Positions 51,181 to 53,064 of a DNA stretch of 53,064 nucleotides are shown one piece after another. Position 1 is the first letter of the stretch. Each line of letters opens with the position of its first letter. The DNA comes from an uncultured Acetatifactor sp. (lineage in GTDB: Bacteria > Bacillota > Clostridia > Lachnospirales > Lachnospiraceae): positions 1-53,064 of the forward strand of contig CAJTVB010000024.1 of assembly GCA_910579755.1 (NCBI GenBank). Direction: 5' to 3'. The notes below the pieces were generated by a model, which ran no database searches, had not been told where the DNA came from, and saw only the letters and a list, made by a program, of their open reading frames with translations. Both the position numbers and the translations under genes were made by a program.

Positions 51181-52530
51181 ATGAAGAGAGGAAGAAACAA
51201 TGATATCATAAAGGAGCAGGCAGGAGAATGCATGGTCATTTTCCTGAAAAACTGGAAAAGAAAGGTTTTACGTTACAAAATTTACCGATTTTGTCTCGGC
51301 CTGGCGCTTGCAGTCAGTTGTACATCATTGACGGGACTGCTGTATTATTATATTGACAGCAGTATTCCTTCTATTATCAACCTGCGGGCCGGAGAGGAAG
51401 AAACCTTTCACCTGGGTATACCGGCGAAGGCAGAGATTGTCAGCGTCAGCGATCAGGGAGTCAGTAATATTCCCCAGGGAGCAGTGGATATCGATTTAAG
51501 CAGAACCGTTACCATGAAGGCAGGGGAAAACGCCAGCTTTCAGATGCAGGTAAAGCTTTTTGGCTTTTTCCCTATTAAGCAGGTAGGCATCCGGGTCATA
51601 AAGGATCAGGAATTGATTCCGGTAGGAGTGCCTATCGGGATTTATGTAAAGACCGACGGCGTGCTGGTGGTGGGAACCGGGGAGTTTCAGGGGCCAGATG
51701 GTGTGGACAGATCACCTGCGAAGCACATTCTTAAATCGGGAGACTATATTCGCAAAGTAGATGGGGTTGAGGTTACCGAGAAGGACGAATTTATAGAGAA
51801 AGTCAGAAAAAGCGGTGGAACAGCCATGGTGCTGACCCTGGAGAGAGACGGCGAATTAATACAGGTTCAGGTGAAGCCGGAGCTTGACGCGGCGGGAGAG
51901 TACAAGATCGGCGCTTGGGTAAGGGATAACGCTCAGGGTGTGGGTACCATGACGTATATCGACAACCAGGGAAATTTCGGGGCGTTGGGACATGGAATCA
52001 ATGATGTGGATACCAGCACGCTGATGCACATGGAGGATGGAACACTTTACCAGACGGAGATCGTCGATATTAAAAAGGGCGCTACGGGAGATCCCGGAGA
52101 AATGACGGGAATGATTATTTATTCGGAAGACAGGATTTTGGGGGATATAACCTATAACAGCTATCAGGGAATATTCGGGGTCTGCAACAGCAGGGCGCTT
52201 GCCATGGGCGTCAGGGAACCCCTGCCCATAGGCCTGAAGCAGGAAATCCAAAAGGGGAAAGCCCAGATCCTGTGCACGGTGGACGGAACTACCAAGTATT
52301 ATGATGTAGAGATTACGGATATCCACCTGGATCATGACAATGTGAATCGGGGTATAGAATTGACGGTGGTGGACCCGGAGCTGCTGGAGATAACTGGCGG
52401 AATCGTCCAGGGGATGAGCGGCAGCCCGATTATACAGAACGGGAAATTCATCGGGGCCGTCACCCATGTACTGGTGCAGGACGCTACAAGAGGATATGGG
52501 ATCTTTATTGAAAATATGCTGGAGCATTGA
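51181..52530 (+). CDS. spoIVB: SpoIVB serine peptidase
   Basis: 449 residues from this start. One membrane helix near the N-terminus (FCLGLALAVSCTSLTGLLYYYI), a PDZ domain (HILKSGDYIRKVDGVEVTEKDEF) and the S55 peptidase domain. Candidate catalytic residues are His271 in GALGHGIND and Ser413 in GIVQGMSGSPI. It is made in the forespore and cleaves SpoIVFA, releasing active sigma-K in the mother cell. ATG 51181 has a strong GGAGGAG nine bases upstream; ATG 51232 with AGGAG at five bases is also credible and gives 432 residues. Spo0A, its usual downstream partner, does not follow in this window. Confidence 0.94.
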   Translation: MKRGRNNDIIKEQAGECMVIFLKNWKRKVLRYKIYRFCLGLALAVSCTSLTGLLYYYIDSSIPSIINLRAGEEETFHLGIPAKAEIVSVSDQGVSNIPQGAVDIDLSRTVTMKAGENASFQMQVKLFGFFPIKQVGIRVIKDQELIPVGVPIGIYVKTDGVLVVGTGEFQGPDGVDRSPAKHILKSGDYIRKVDGVEVTEKDEFIEKVRKSGGTAMVLTLERDGELIQVQVKPELDAAGEYKIGAWVRDNAQGVGTMTYIDNQGNFGALGHGINDVDTSTLMHMEDGTLYQTEIVDIKKGATGDPGEMTGMIIYSEDRILGDITYNSYQGIFGVCNSRALAMGVREPLPIGLKQEIQKGKAQILCTVDGTTKYYDVEITDIHLDHDNVNRGIELTVVDPELLEITGGIVQGMSGSPIIQNGKFIGAVTHVLVQDATRGYGIFIENMLEH

Positions 52531-52658
52531 GTCCGGGCAGACAGGGAGGGAAGCGTACAGGCGGGAGCTTGCTCATGGCCGTACGCTTCTCTTCATGTCT
52601 ATGCGGCGAAAGCCGCGCATACGATCATCAGTTTTTGATGATCGTATGCGTCCGGGCA
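52531..52658. repeat. hairpin cluster flanked by GTCCGGGCA repeats
   Basis: GTCCGGGCA at 52531-52539 and again at 52650-52658. Between them lie AAGCGTAC (52551-52558) with GTACGCTT (52581-52588), the GCGGC-GAAA-GCCGC hairpin near 52602-52615, and a perfect 15-bp stem CGCATACGATCATCA (52616-52630) with its complement at 52636-52650. Confidence 0.6.
52616..52650 (+). terminator. strong stem-loop after spoIVB
   Basis: A perfect 15-bp stem with a GTTTT loop, 86 bases downstream of the spoIVB stop. There is no T-run, so it may act as a transcript end-stabiliser rather than a classic terminator. Confidence 0.5.
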
Positions 52659-52697
52659 TTGGGAGAGCGCATTTTGAGGGAGAAAAGAAATAGTTGC

Positions 52698-52728
52698 TTG
52701 ACAAACATTTTCATTTATGTTTTATATA
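52698..52728 (+). promoter_or_regulatory. promoter-like sequence at the element junction
   Basis: TTGACA at 52698-52703; TTTATA at 52721-52726 (17-bp spacer) or TATATA at 52723-52728 (19-bp). No gene follows closely. It could be the remains of the spo0A promoter cut by the insertion, or a promoter of the element. Confidence 0.35.
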
Positions 52729-52800
52729 AAAATCAAGTAAATGAGTAACTATCCCCGCAAAACAAAGCATTTCCCCGCATTTCTTGAGGATTGCAACCCC

Positions 52801-52822
52801 TATTTACTACTTATTTACTACT
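52801..52822. repeat. tandem 11-bp arm-type repeats
   Basis: TATTTACTACT twice in direct tandem, flanked by CCCC and GGGG. On the minus strand the unit is AGTAGTAAATA, matching the core of the DR2 site bound by the N-terminal domain of Tn916 integrase as I remember it. Confidence 0.6.
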
Positions 52823-52873
52823 GGGGAATGAGCCTTGATACGGTAAAATACCAAGAAATGCAAAGTTACAGCT

Positions 52874-52902
52874 TTGACCGAACTTCCCTTTAACGGTATA
52901 AT
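52874..52902 (+). promoter_or_regulatory. strong sigma-A promoter of element gene
   Basis: TTGACC (52874-52879), 17-bp spacer, TATAAT (52897-52902). The start codon follows at 52929. Confidence 0.7.
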
Positions 52903-52928
52903 GAAGCCAAGAAAGGACGGTGGACGGC

Positions 52929-53064
52929 ATGAGGGAAAAGACAACTCATCTATATGTAGACAGCAGGGAGAAATCATTACTTTTACATAGCCTTGTGGAG
53001 CTGAAAAACCAGCTCATACAGCAGGGAAGATACGGGGACTGCGTTGACGAGCTTATCTTCAAGG
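52929..53064 (+). CDS. small mobile-element protein (3' end outside window)
   Basis: Only the first 45 codons are visible (MREKTTHLYVDSREKSLL, then LVELKNQLIQQGRYGDCVDELIF). AAAGGA lies eleven bases upstream. The style is that of short accessory proteins near the ends of conjugative transposons of gut Firmicutes, but I cannot name a family. Confidence 0.55.
   Translation, partial: MREKTTHLYVDSREKSLLLHSLVELKNQLIQQGRYGDCVDELIFK

Larger units (their letters stand above)
52715..53064 (+). mobile_element. end of a Tn916-like integrative element
   Basis: From the AT-rich TTTTATATAAAAA core around 52720-52733 onward, the sequence is less GC-rich than the core genome and has no conserved spore gene. 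It carries tandem 11-bp repeats at 52801-52822 like integrase arm sites, and starts a small gene in the style of conjugative elements. The exact boundary is not certain, and the other end is outside the window. Spo0A is expected here, so it is presumed to be on the far side. Confidence 0.6.

Overview
The window is about 53 kb of moderately GC-rich DNA, read as chromosome of a spore-forming, anaerobic Firmicute and most likely a member of the Lachnospiraceae. The evidence is a complete spoIIIA operon, spoIVB, strong AGGAGG-type ribosome binding sites, PadR/DUF2812 and Rpn-type genes, several sugar-use loci, and a stand-alone glycyl-radical protein. The family-level placement is inference from gene content and protein style. 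No rRNA, tRNA or CRISPR array was seen.

Positions 1-9.1 kb are an accessory carbohydrate region. It has a GH78 alpha-L-rhamnosidase (cut by the window edge) and a GH3 beta-glucosidase, a convergent AraC-type regulator with a PocR sensor domain, a class II aldolase divergent from that regulator, an Rpn/PD-(D/E)XK nuclease, and two convergent SGNH hydrolases. Positions 9.1-17.4 kb hold a sparse 590-bp gap, an ABC_ATPase-family protein of unknown role, a tyrosine recombinase that has lost its first catalytic arginine, and a two-component system followed by an ABC-2 exporter. Positions 17.4-24 kb are a LacI-controlled sugar ABC transporter with an amylosucrase-like GH13 enzyme; the control region carries a 12-bp-phased array of ACCGGT boxes. 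Positions 24-31.4 kb contain a PadR/DUF2812 pair, an amino-acid ABC transporter whose binding protein looks circularly permuted and whose promoter carries an ARG-box-like site, a ferritin-like protein, a repeat-containing membrane protein, a transglutaminase-like protein and a GrcA-like glycyl-radical protein.

From 31.6 kb the region is mostly conserved core: spoIIIAA-AH (feeding channel between mother cell and forespore), deoB, prfC, a lipoprotein transglutaminase, an Asp23-family gene, then nusB-xseA-xseB-ispA-dxs-tlyA-nadK-argR-recN and spoIVB. A cyclase-family gene sits between recN and spoIVB. Sigma-E-like promoters can be read before spoIIIAA and before spoIIIAH.

Spo0A would normally be expected just after spoIVB. 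Instead the last 350 bp look like one end of a Tn916-like integrative element: an AT-rich junction, tandem 11-bp arm-type repeats, a strong promoter and the start of a small gene of mobile-element style. The most notable items are this junction, the permuted binding protein with its ARG-box promoter and an enlarged ATPase, the phased LacI operator array, the paired AraC-type sites between divergent promoters, the disabled integrase, and the internal sigma-E promoter in spoIIIA.
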